Notes: generated by a model not told the origin, from the sequence alone. Shown: positions 1 through 5,482, counted from the first letter of the stretch. The stretch: 9,427 bases of DNA from Methanobrevibacter sp. (GCA_009776495.1 WRNS01000022.1:1-9427); one strand, 5' to 3'. Translations and numbers: made by a program.

Positions 1-63
1 AGTCCAATGTATAGAACTTTAGTCCCACAATTTTTTAAAGAAGCTATTGTTGAGGATGATTAA
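1..63 (+). CDS. C-terminal end of a truncated gene, function unknown
   Basis: Frame 1 is open from the first base and ends at a TAA at 61-63, giving 20 residues that end ...QFFKEAIVEDD. The acidic end and the T-rich tract just after the stop are what one expects at the 3' end of a real gene. The start lies outside the window. Too little is present to name the protein; I do not recognise the family. It converges with the zinc-ribbon gene on the other strand, with about 70 bp between the two stops. Confidence 0.6.
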   Translation, partial: SPMYRTLVPQFFKEAIVEDD

Positions 64-82
64 ATTCATGGCAGTATCAGAC

Positions 83-105
83 TTTTTTTCCCTCTATTTT
101 TATTG
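83..105 (+). terminator. Poly-T terminator after the truncated gene
   Basis: Seven T residues at 83-89 and a second T-rich run up to about 105 follow the stop at 63 by 20 bp. Archaeal RNA polymerase commonly terminates at T-tracts like this without a stable hairpin. Confidence 0.45.
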
Positions 106-135
106 TTTGGAATATTTTGCTTATTTATAATATTA

Positions 136-402
136 TTATTGTTTCCATCTTTTTAAAGTTGGGAAAAATTCTTCCATTTGTTTTTTTGCTTCTGTTATTT
201 CTATAGAATGAGCTTCTGCAACTTTAGGAGCACAAAAATTAATCATGTCTTCCATAGTCATTTCTGCAACAAAATCTCCTTTGTCATAACAATATTTACA
301 ATATTCTTCACTGACATTTCCATCTTTTTCTGTTCCTAAAATGTCATCACTCATTAAAGGCATTCCACATGATTGACAAAAGTTCATTTCTTCACTATTC
401 AT
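136..402 (-). CDS. Small zinc-ribbon protein (putative zinc ribbon domain, PF12674-like)
   Basis: The 88-residue protein carries two Cys-x2-Cys knuckles, Cys9/Cys12 in FCQSCGMPL and Cys35/Cys38 in EYCKYCYDKG, spaced as in the short zinc-ribbon family PF12674 that is widespread in methanogens and clostridia. These cysteines should bind one zinc ion. The rest (residues 45-88) is a helical tail containing MTMEDMINFC and a basic end, with a fifth Cys at 57. The family has no established biochemical role; members may act in protein or nucleic-acid contacts, but that is inference. The start is supported by a strong AGGTGAT ribosome binding site 5 bases before ATG. The gene stands alone: the RHH gene upstream ends 168 bp away, and this gap holds its own TATA-like sequence and a perfect hairpin. 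The family call is fairly sure, the function is not. Confidence 0.85.
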   Translation of the reverse strand: MNSEEMNFCQSCGMPLMSDDILGTEKDGNVSEEYCKYCYDKGDFVAEMTMEDMINFCAPKVAEAHSIEITEAKKQMEEFFPTLKRWKQ

Positions 403-436
403 TTTATCACCTAATTTTAATTAATCGAATTTCTTA

Positions 437-461
437 ATTAGCTATTGATATAATAGCTAAT
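437..461 (-). promoter_or_regulatory. Perfect 10-bp hairpin in the leader of the zinc-ribbon gene
   Basis: ATTAGCTATT (437-446) and AATAGCTAAT (452-461) are exact reverse complements around a 5-base loop. On the minus strand this sits 35-59 bases before the zinc-ribbon ATG, downstream of a TATA-like stretch at 515-526, so it should lie in the 5' leader RNA. A T7 run at 464-470 follows it on the plus strand. It may be an operator, an RNA hairpin, or a terminator element for plus-strand transcripts. The arms are copies of the motif that is frequent in the whole window. Confidence 0.4.
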
Positions 462-514
462 AATTTTTTTAAAAATCAGATTTTTAATTAATTGTATTCT
501 TGATATTATTATTA

Positions 515-526
515 ATTATATTTAAA
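515..526 (-). promoter_or_regulatory. TATA-like element for the zinc-ribbon gene
   Basis: Read on the minus strand, TTTAAATATAAT lies about 110 bases before the ATG. It is the best TATA candidate in the gap, but the region is so AT-rich that the assignment is weak. A palindrome, AAAAATCAGATTTTT (471-485), lies near the start site this box would predict. Confidence 0.3.
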
Positions 527-529
527 CTT

Positions 530-569
530 GTTTTTTCCGTAAACACCATGTTTACATCTAGTTTTTTCC
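530..569 (-). repeat. 7-bp inverted repeat flanked by a 9-bp direct repeat, just after the RHH stop
   Basis: GTAAACA (539-545) and TGTTTAC (549-555) form a perfect stem with a 3-base loop. The same nonamer GTTTTTTCC occurs on both sides, at 530-538 and 561-569. The block begins one base after the RHH gene's stop, so it would lie in the 3' untranslated RNA. It lacks a U-tract on the minus strand and so is not a classic terminator. It could be an RNA-processing or stability hairpin, or a protein site. Confidence 0.4.
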
Positions 570-570
570 T

Positions 571-1305
571 TTATTTTAATAGTTCTTTGATTTCTTTAAG
601 AATTAAATCATTTAAATCTTCTTCTTCCTTTATAATTTTCTTATTTGATGGATCTAATAATTCTATTTCATTTAATAGCTCATCGTTTTTTGATTCTATT
701 GCTCGATTTTTTGCTTCCTTTTTACTTATTAAGTTAATACTTAAAACTTCTTCAAGACCTTTATTATTTATAAAATAAGTGTATTTAATAAAATAATTTA
801 CTAACCAAGATCTTAAAATGTTCAATCCTTCGTGTTTTTCTTGACTTTCTTTTAATTCTTTCTTTTTATAGTTTCCATTATCTAAAGTATCTAAATTATT
901 GTTTAATTGAATAATTTTCTTAAAATAATACTTACCTTTTTTTAAATTAATATTTAACTCTTGTTCTCCGGTATCCATTGTTTTTATTAGACTTTCTTTA
1001 TAATTTTCTGAGTTTTCACCATTTAACTTGTTCATATCATGATAGCTATAGATAATCAATTTTGTTTTTTCCTTGATGAAGACATTTACATCTTTAAATA
1101 CAGGTAACATGATTAATATTCCAGTATCTGTAGATTCTCTTTTTAAAGTCAACCCTTTAATCTCATCCTCAAATAACTTAGCTATTAATTCTGGAACAGT
1201 AGTATTCTCATGTTCACAATAAATACTTATTTTTTCCATAAGTGACTGAGATAATCTAAAACTATAAGGTTTTTTATCTGGGTACTTTTTCAGTCTTTTA
1301 AGCAT
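571..1305 (-). CDS. Ribbon-helix-helix DNA-binding protein with a long unknown C-terminal region
   Basis: The 244-residue protein begins with a ribbon-helix-helix fold: strand KPYSFRLSQ (residues 12-20), helix SLMEKISIYCEHEN (21-34), turn TTV, then helix PELIAKLFEDEIKGL. In this family (Arc/CopG/omega) a dimer reads DNA with the paired strands. Residues about 60-244 are charged, Lys/Glu/Asn-rich and mostly helical; I recognise no family, and simple RHH repressors are only about 45-110 residues long. I chose the second Met (1305) because AAAGGA stands 9 bases before it. The longer form starting at 1323 adds 6 residues and has no visible ribosome site. Seven tandem 10-bp repeats lie about 95 bp upstream, next to a TATA-like sequence, so the protein probably binds them to control itself and perhaps the divergent gene. 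Roles in partition, or as the regulator of a mobile element, are possible. The RHH call is good, the role inferred. Confidence 0.75.
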   Translation of the reverse strand: MLKRLKKYPDKKPYSFRLSQSLMEKISIYCEHENTTVPELIAKLFEDEIKGLTLKRESTDTGILIMLPVFKDVNVFIKEKTKLIIYSYHDMNKLNGENSENYKESLIKTMDTGEQELNINLKKGKYYFKKIIQLNNNLDTLDNGNYKKKELKESQEKHEGLNILRSWLVNYFIKYTYFINNKGLEEVLSINLISKKEAKNRAIESKNDELLNEIELLDPSNKKIIKEEEDLNDLILKEIKELLK

Positions 1306-1379
1306 ACTATTTGTTCCTTTCATGTGTTTGAAGTTATTAGCTATTTTTTTCTTTTTTTCTTTTAATTTTTTTTATCTAT

Positions 1380-1394
1380 CTTAATTATATTAAG
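1380..1394 (-). promoter_or_regulatory. TATA-like element for the RHH gene
   Basis: CTTAATATAATTAAG on the minus strand is a near-palindromic AT element about 75-90 bases before the chosen RHH start. It lies between the coding region and the decamer array, so proteins bound to the array would sit directly upstream of the basal promoter. Confidence 0.35.
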
Positions 1395-1400
1395 TTTTTT

Positions 1401-1470
1401 TCATTACTTTTTATTACTTTTTATTACTTTTCATTATTTTTCATTATTTTTCATTTCTTTTCATTACTTT
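1401..1470. repeat. Seven exact-phase tandem decamers (TCATTACTTT), probable RHH operator or iteron array
   Basis: Seven units start at 1401, 1411, 1421, 1431, 1441, 1451 and 1461. Units 1 and 7 are TCATTACTTT; 2 and 3 are TTATTACTTT; 4 and 5 are TCATTATTTT; 6 is TCATTTCTTT. No base is gained or lost in 70 bp, so every unit faces the same side of the helix. The array lies between TATA-like boxes pointing outward (1380-1394 minus, 1495-1503 plus), in the region shared by the RHH gene and the divergent small gene. Plasmid RHH proteins such as omega and ParR bind tandem direct repeats of 7-11 bp, which makes this RHH protein the natural candidate ligand. The repeat itself is certain; its function is inferred. 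Confidence 0.8.
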
Positions 1471-1494
1471 TCAAATGCTCTCTAGCTCAGTTGC

Positions 1495-1503
1495 TTTATA
1501 TAC
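1495..1503 (+). promoter_or_regulatory. TATA box (TTTATATAC) facing the small unknown gene
   Basis: TTTATATAC is a canonical archaeal TATA box 24 bases after the decamer array. It predicts transcription to the right from about 1525, which gives the gene at 1624 a leader of about 100 bases. A second candidate, TATTTTATAA (about 1570-1579), lies closer and would give a short leader. Confidence 0.45.
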
Positions 1504-1623
1504 TAATGATGTATTTTATATTATCTAAACATTGAGATTGGTTTGAAATAGCTTTCATATATCTTGACTATTTTATAACTAATGAAAAATTTGAAATTTA
1601 TTTTAATAATTTTGGATGATACA

Positions 1624-1857
1624 ATGCCAACACAAAGAATAATTAAATTATCTAAAAAAGAAGCTTTAGTTAGAGGTATAAAAGGAAGAACTTATAAAGC
1701 TATTATTCGAGAGGGGATAGCTATTCCTAAAAATCCTGACACTTGTTATGTTGAGTTTATAAATAGTACTCCAGTAATATCTCGCTTTGATAAAATAGAA
1801 AAAGTTCCTTTAGAAAATAGCATGCCAGGTATGACAACACTTAAAATGTTTTCCTGA
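1624..1857 (+). CDS. Hypothetical small protein, 77 residues
   Basis: The start is placed at the ATG at 1624 because GGATGAT lies just before it; an in-frame ATG at 1582 would add 14 hydrophobic residues (NLKFILIIL) that look like translated leader. The protein begins MPTQRIIKLSKKEALVRGIKGR and is basic in its first half, then has a short strand-rich part (TCYVEFINSTPVISRF) and ends TLKMFS. It has no cysteine cluster, membrane segment after the chosen start, or signal peptide. I do not recognise a family. It is transcribed away from the RHH gene across the decamer array and ends 19 bp from the 3' end of tRNA-Arg. That arrangement suggests a two-gene module with the RHH protein, but the sequence alone does not show whether it is a toxin, antitoxin or something else. 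Confidence 0.6.
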   Translation: MPTQRIIKLSKKEALVRGIKGRTYKAIIREGIAIPKNPDTCYVEFINSTPVISRFDKIEKVPLENSMPGMTTLKMFS

Positions 1858-1876
1858 TTAAAAATGTAAAAATAAA

Positions 1877-1951
1877 TGAGCCAGGAGGGATTTGAACCCT
1901 CGATCTGCGGATCCGAAGTCCGCCGTCATATCCAGGCTAGACCACAGGCCC
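1877..1951 (-). tRNA. tRNA-Arg, anticodon UCG (reads CGA)
   Basis: Read on the minus strand, the 75-base gene begins GGGCCTGTGGTCTAGCCTGG and ends CTGGCTCA with no encoded CCA. The anticodon arm is GCGGA-CTTCGGA-TCCGC, a perfect 5-bp stem whose loop places TCG at positions 34-36, after U33. The T arm is GAGGG-TTCAAAT-CCCTC, also perfect. The acceptor stem pairs GGGCCTG with CTGGCTC, with one G-U pair at 2-71 and a U-U mismatch at 6-67. It should be a working arginine tRNA for CGA codons. The 3' side is followed on the minus strand by TTTATTTTTACATTTTT, a suitable terminator. Confidence 0.93.
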
Positions 1952-1974
1952 AAAGTTAAATATCCACATATCTA

Positions 1975-1995
1975 AATATTTAAATATATTAATAT
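1975..1995 (-). promoter_or_regulatory. TATA region of the tRNA-Arg gene
   Basis: An uninterrupted A/T stretch containing ATATATTTAAATATT on the minus strand lies about 24-44 bases before the first base of the tRNA, the expected distance for an archaeal TATA box of a tRNA gene. Confidence 0.4.
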
Positions 1996-2340
1996 TTAAA
2001 ATATCTTTTCTTTATAGATTTATTGATTTTTTCATTTTTTAGATATTTGTAAGTATTTATGAGAAAAATAATTGTTAAAAATACTTCAAATCAAATTTTA
2101 GTTTTTCTTCCTTTTTAAAGTATTTGGAAATTAATATTAAATTATCACAATATTTTTAAATTAAGTTTTTTTTTTTTTTAAAAATTGAAATTTTTCTATT
2201 TATATAAATCAAAGTTTTACAAGTTAAAAACGAAGTTTTTATAATAAATAAAATTCAATTTTTTTATAGAATTTAATAATTTATAATAATTTTTACAATA
2301 TTTTTTTTTAAAATGAATTATTTAAATTCTATTGATTATT

Positions 2341-2352
2341 TTTTTATATTAT
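2341..2352 (+). promoter_or_regulatory. TATA box of hisF
   Basis: TTTTATATTATG stands about 60 bases before the hisF ATG. A start site 25 bases after it would leave a leader of roughly 35-40 bases that contains the GGAG ribosome site (2398-2401). Confidence 0.4.
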
Positions 2353-2409
2353 GTTAAGAAATTAATTCAAATACTAGCTATTATTCTATTATTTGATGGA
2401 GAAATATTA

Positions 2410-3234
2410 ATGTCAACAAAAAGAATTATACCATGTTTAGATTGTGATTTACAAGTTCCAGAAGGACGTGTCGTTAAAGGAGTTGAGTTTAAACAAATAA
2501 AATATGCTGGAAACCCTATTGAATTAGCTAAAAAGTATTATAATCAAGGTGCAGACGAAATTGTCCTTTTAGATATTACCGCCTCAAAGGAAAAAAGAGC
2601 TACCATGAAAAATGTGGTTGAAGCTGTTGCAAAAGAGGTTGCCATACCTATCTGTATAGGTGGTGGAATAGGAAAAGTTGATGATTATATTAATTTACTC
2701 AAAGCTGGGGCTCATAAATGTTCCACTAACACAGCAGCTATTCATAATCCTGAACTGATAAATGAAGCATCTGAAGCAGTTGGAACTCATGCTTGTGTTG
2801 TTGGAATTGATGCAAAAAGAAGATATTTAGATGACCCAAGTGAAAGTGATGAGAGAAACATTGTTGAGACGAAAAATGGCTACTGCTGGTTTGACACAAG
2901 TATTTATGGTGGAAGTGAATTTACAGGAATGGATGCTATTAACTGGGCTCAAGAGTGTGAACAAAGAGGAGCAGGAGAAATTCTTCTAACTTCAATGGAT
3001 CGTGATGGAACCAAGGATGGTTACGATCTTGAACTCACCAAAGCTATTGTTGATGCTGTGGATATTCCTGTGATAGCTTCTGGAGGAGTGGGAAAACCAG
3101 AACACATTTTAGAAGCTTTCAAAATAGCTGATGCAGACGCGGCATTAGCTGCAAGCATCTTCCACTTCGATGAATATCCTGTTCCAGAGGTTAAAAAATA
3201 CTTGAAAGAAAAAGGACTTAATGTAAACTTATGA
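2410..3234 (+). CDS. hisF: Imidazole glycerol phosphate synthase, cyclase subunit HisF
   Basis: HisF with the glutaminase HisH converts the PRFAR intermediate and ammonia into imidazole glycerol phosphate and AICAR in histidine synthesis. The 274-residue protein is a complete (beta/alpha)8 barrel. It shows RIIPCLD with catalytic Asp11, VVGID with the second catalytic Asp134, and the phosphate loops CIGGGIG (82-88) and IASGGVG (222-228), with TSMDRDG at 194-200. It is about 20 residues longer than bacterial HisF because of a DLQVPEG insert after CLDC and a longer loop at 137-168; both are usual in Methanobacteriales. The start is set by GGAG 8 bases before ATG 2410; the frame is open further upstream (to 2332) but that part is leader-like. 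No hisH or other his gene adjoins it. A T9 tract follows the stop. Very sure. Confidence 0.97.
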   Translation: MSTKRIIPCLDCDLQVPEGRVVKGVEFKQIKYAGNPIELAKKYYNQGADEIVLLDITASKEKRATMKNVVEAVAKEVAIPICIGGGIGKVDDYINLLKAGAHKCSTNTAAIHNPELINEASEAVGTHACVVGIDAKRRYLDDPSESDERNIVETKNGYCWFDTSIYGGSEFTGMDAINWAQECEQRGAGEILLTSMDRDGTKDGYDLELTKAIVDAVDIPVIASGGVGKPEHILEAFKIADADAALAASIFHFDEYPVPEVKKYLKEKGLNVNL

Positions 3235-3245
3235 TTTTATATAAG

Positions 3246-3254
3246 TTTTTTTTT
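3246..3254 (+). terminator. T9 terminator of hisF, start of a long T-rich spacer
   Basis: Nine T residues begin 12 bp after the hisF stop. The spacer continues to 3377 almost without G or C and contains near-repeats such as ATTTACTTTTA twice in a row near 3270-3295. It is low-complexity; I see no further signal in it. Confidence 0.5.
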
Positions 3255-3377
3255 ATTTATTTATTTTTTATTTACTTTTAATTTACTTTTAATAAATTTT
3301 TAATTTATTTTTAATTATTTTTTATTTATTTTTTTATTAATTTTTTATTAATTTATTTATTTAAAAACTTGAATCTC

Positions 3378-4334
3378 ATGAAATTTAATTCCAAAATAAA
3401 CATTAAACTCACCCAAAAATCAGGGCAAACATCACAGCCGCCATGGCTATTTAAAGACAATAGCTACTGTGAGGTAGTAGAAATAGCTAATACACCTCTT
3501 CTTTTAAAAGCACACCAAGAAGATAGTAGTAGTTTAAATGTAGAATATGAACTTCCAATAGCTAATTTTGATATTAATATCAATGAAATAGCTATTGAAA
3601 AGGAAATAGCTAAAATATTCGATTTGAATTTCGATTTAGACAAATTTTATAATTATTTATCAGAAGATCCTAAGTTAGAACCAGCTATTGATTTTTGCAA
3701 TGGTCTTCGATTATTTTTAGCTAAAGATCCTTTTGAATGTATCATATCTTCTATAGCTTCAGCTAATAATTCAATAGCTAGATGGACCAAGTCAACAGCT
3801 AAAATTAAAGAAAAATGGGGTATAGCTACTGAATTTCCATCAGGGACTTTTTACAATTTTCCATCACCTAAGACCTTGATGAATGTTTATGAAGATGATT
3901 TTGAAGAATATGAAGCTATAGGTAGAACCATGGAACTTGAATGCTGCACTAACAACCTTAAATCTTGTGGAGTTGGTTATAGAGCACCTTACATTAAAAG
4001 AACAAGTGAAATTTTTACACTTGAAATGGACCTCTTAGATATTCTAAACATGGACTATGAAGATGCATATGATGAAATCCTACAGTTACCTGGAGTTGGA
4101 CCAAAAGTAGCTGATTGTATTTTACTTTATGGTTATGGATTCAAAGAAGCGTTTCCATCAGATATATGGATAAAAAGAATAATTTCACATTTATATTTTG
4201 ATAATAAGGATATTTCACTTAGTAAGGTCCGTGAGTTTGGGATGGAAAGATTTGGAGATTATGCTGGTTATGTACAGCTATATTTATTCCATTATGCTCG
4301 AAAATCTGGATTGATGAATAAAATAAAAAAATAA
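3378..4334 (+). CDS. ogg: 8-oxoguanine DNA glycosylase/AP lyase, OGG1 family
   Basis: This enzyme removes 8-oxoguanine from DNA and nicks the abasic site by beta elimination, the first step of base excision repair. The 318-residue protein has the N-terminal OGG domain (about 1-115, with WLF and FCNGLRLFLAKDPFEC) followed by the HhH-GPD domain. The helix-hairpin-helix is LPGVGPKVADC (237-247), with Lys243 at the place of the Schiff-base lysine and Asp262 (FPSDIW) at the place of the catalytic aspartate. SANNSIARW (128-136) and GYRAPYIKRTS match the OGG1 regions that hold the damaged base. It is the long, eukaryote-like OGG1 form, not the short archaeal Ogg2 or AGOG type. ATG 3378 is preferred; a TTG at 3369 would add three residues. 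No ribosome site is visible before either, in contrast to the neighbours. It converges with the VOC gene, 15 bp away. Confidence 0.92.
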   Translation: MKFNSKINIKLTQKSGQTSQPPWLFKDNSYCEVVEIANTPLLLKAHQEDSSSLNVEYELPIANFDININEIAIEKEIAKIFDLNFDLDKFYNYLSEDPKLEPAIDFCNGLRLFLAKDPFECIISSIASANNSIARWTKSTAKIKEKWGIATEFPSGTFYNFPSPKTLMNVYEDDFEEYEAIGRTMELECCTNNLKSCGVGYRAPYIKRTSEIFTLEMDLLDILNMDYEDAYDEILQLPGVGPKVADCILLYGYGFKEAFPSDIWIKRIISHLYFDNKDISLSKVREFGMERFGDYAGYVQLYLFHYARKSGLMNKIKK

Positions 4335-4349
4335 GGATATATGCTACGA

Positions 4350-4760
4350 TTATATATTCATAATAGCTCTGTCCACATATAATATATTCCATCGATGATT
4401 ATCTAAATCGCAAAAACCACAGCCATACATTTCTCCAATATTTTCCAGGGGAGCAAAAGATTTTCCTCCATTCGCTATTGCTTTTTCATATATTTCCTCT
4501 ACTTCCTCTTTTGTTTCAACACCAATGGAAAATATGATTTCTGCGGATTCTTCTGTATTGGCAACGGTAGTTCTTGAAAAATTTTGAAATATATCTTTTT
4601 CAAAAAGCATTATATAAACTTCTTTTTCTCCTATAAATAATTGAACATTATTCATACCATGTACAAAGTTTTCTTTAACTGTAAATCCTATTTTTTCAAA
4701 AAATTCTTTTGATTTTTTAAGATTTTTTACAGGTAGATTAATCCAATAATCTTGAGGCAT
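4350..4760 (-). CDS. VOC-superfamily protein (glyoxalase/bleomycin-resistance fold)
   Basis: The 136-residue protein has the length of a single VOC unit of two beta-alpha-beta-beta-beta modules. It opens with INLPVKNLKKSKEFFEKIGF (7-26), the usual first strand and helix. It closes with GEMYGCGFCDLDNHRWNILYVD (109-130), the standard C-terminal metal-side strand seen as GFxDPDGHxW in relatives. Family members bind metals and act as lyases, dioxygenases or drug-binding proteins; which one applies here cannot be read from the sequence, and the closest general match is the predicted lactoylglutathione-lyase-like group. The start follows AGTGATG. Upstream are a clear TATA box and overlapping inverted repeats at the expected transcription start, so it is probably controlled by a repressor. 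The gene is single and convergent with ogg. Confidence 0.85.
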   Translation of the reverse strand: MPQDYWINLPVKNLKKSKEFFEKIGFTVKENFVHGMNNVQLFIGEKEVYIMLFEKDIFQNFSRTTVANTEESAEIIFSIGVETKEEVEEIYEKAIANGGKSFAPLENIGEMYGCGFCDLDNHRWNILYVDRAIMNI

Positions 4761-4792
4761 TTTTCATCACTTTCACAATTTAATCTGAAATC

Positions 4793-4825
4793 ATCTTAAA
4801 TCTTTTTGATTGCTTAAGATTTAAA
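4793..4825 (-). promoter_or_regulatory. Overlapping inverted repeats at the VOC gene start site, probable operator
   Basis: Two perfect inverted repeats overlap: ATCTTAA (4793-4799) with TTAAGAT (4814-4820), and TTAAATCT (4797-4804) with AGATTTAA (4818-4825). They begin 8-9 bases downstream of the TATA box at 4834-4842 and cover the expected transcription start, a typical place for an archaeal repressor to act. Confidence 0.45.
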
Positions 4826-4833
4826 ATTTGTTT

Positions 4834-4842
4834 TTTTATATA
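4834..4842 (-). promoter_or_regulatory. TATA box of the VOC gene
   Basis: TATATAAAA on the minus strand lies about 75-80 bases before the VOC ATG. It is one of the better TATA boxes in the window. It predicts a start near 4810, inside the inverted repeats. Confidence 0.5.
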
Positions 4843-4851
4843 CAAAGTAAT

Positions 4852-4865
4852 AAAAAAAAAAAAAA
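4852..4865 (-). terminator. T14 terminator downstream of the cyclophilin gene
   Basis: Fourteen A on the plus strand (14 T in the minus-strand transcript), followed further downstream by the VOC promoter, lie about 105 bp past the cyclophilin stop. It should stop read-through from the cyclophilin gene into the VOC gene. Confidence 0.45.
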
Positions 4866-4963
4866 TAAATAAATAAACAAATAGTGTGGATTTAGATGTT
4901 TAAAATCAAAATTAAGAATATTTATAATTTATTTTTAAGATAAATGATTATTTAATGGTTGTT

Positions 4964-4991
4964 AAAGTAACTAACCTGTAACAGTTACTTT
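4964..4991 (-). repeat. Perfect 9-bp hairpin spanning the cyclophilin stop codon
   Basis: AAAGTAACT (4964-4972) and AGTTACTTT (4983-4991) are exact reverse complements with a 10-base loop, and the stop codon at 4971-4973 lies at the edge of one arm. The minus-strand RNA would fold here at the very end of the reading frame. No U-tract follows directly, so it may be a 3'-end stability or processing hairpin rather than an intrinsic terminator. Confidence 0.45.
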
Positions 4992-5393
4992 TTCCATAAC
5001 ATCTCCTTGGGTAATTGAGTTTACAACATCCATACCTGAAATTACCTTTCCAAAAACGGTGTGAACTCCATCTAAATGTGGTTGAGGAGAGTGAGTTATA
5101 AAAAATTGGCTTCCACCAGTATCTTTCCCAGCATGAGCCATTGATAAAGCTCCAGTACCATGTTTATTATCATTTATTTCGCACTTTATTTGATAACCTG
5201 GTCCTCCAGTACCATCACCTTTTGGACATCCTCCTTGGATGACGAAATCTTCAAGGACTCTGTGGAATGTTAAACCATCATAAAATCCTTCTTTAGCTAA
5301 TTTTTCAAAATTAGCTACTGTATTTGGAGCATCGTTATCAAATAATTCTAATTCAATTTTTCCTTTCTTGGTTTCAATAATAGCTTTTTTCAT
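4971..5393 (-). CDS. Cyclophilin-type peptidyl-prolyl cis-trans isomerase
   Basis: The enzyme speeds cis-trans isomerisation of Xaa-Pro bonds during protein folding; there is no signal peptide, so it is cytoplasmic. The 140-residue protein is a short single-domain cyclophilin. It contains FHRV (43-46) with catalytic Arg45, [18 protein letters not shown] (50-67), SQFFIT (95-100) and [12 protein letters not shown] (106-117). The Trp that binds cyclosporin in human CypA (EWLDG) is His106 here, as expected for low cyclosporin affinity. The start is set by AGGTGAT just before ATG. It shares a 349-bp intergenic region with the divergent argD. Its stop codon lies within a 9-bp inverted repeat. The family is very sure; no specific client is indicated. 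Confidence 0.95.
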   Translation of the reverse strand: MKKAIIETKKGKIELELFDNDAPNTVANFEKLAKEGFYDGLTFHRVLEDFVIQGGCPKGDGTGGPGYQIKCEINDNKHGTGALSMAHAGKDTGGSQFFITHSPQPHLDGVHTVFGKVISGMDVVNSITQGDVMEKVTVTG

Positions 5394-5482
5394 TGTATCA
5401 CCTGATTTTTTTCTAAATATGTATTTTTTAACTTAAATTTTAATATAATTATAAATTTATCAAAATTTTTCTTTAATAAACT

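Larger units (their letters stand above)
1952..2409. other. 458-bp AT-rich spacer between tRNA-Arg and hisF
   Basis: I see no gene here. The left end holds the tRNA promoter. A run of 15 or so T lies near 2167-2180. TTTATATA at about 2200 is a TATA-like sequence far from any start. TAAAAACGAAGTTTTTA (2225-2241) is a 7-bp hairpin with a GAA loop, and AAATTC/GAATTT (about 2250-2273) is another short inverted pair. The hisF promoter is most likely the TTTTATATTATG near 2341-2352. The frame upstream of hisF is open back to 2332 but encodes only hydrophobic leader-like residues. Confidence 0.5.

Noticed and set aside
500..778. Open frame of 92 codons on the plus strand
   Set aside because: It is the antisense shadow of the RHH gene's 3' end. 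Its product is low-complexity Ser/Phe/Ile, as expected from the complement of Lys/Glu-rich codons, and it has no ribosome site.
1401..1470. CRISPR array
   Set aside because: The units are contiguous decamers without spacers, and no cas gene is present.
1483..1493. tRNA D-arm/box-A-like TAGCTCAGTTG as a second tRNA gene
   Set aside because: No anticodon arm, T arm or acceptor partner follows; the AGCT core is common in this DNA. Only the 3'-end-like reading was kept as a weak finding.
2332..2409. 26-codon N-terminal extension of HisF
   Set aside because: HisF proteins begin at the RIIPCLD region; the extension overlaps the likely TATA box and lacks a ribosome site, whereas ATG 2410 has GGAG at a good distance.
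3235..3377. Repeat element made of ATTTACTTTTA-like units
   Set aside because: Only two clear copies exist within general low-complexity T-rich sequence; the phase is lost quickly.
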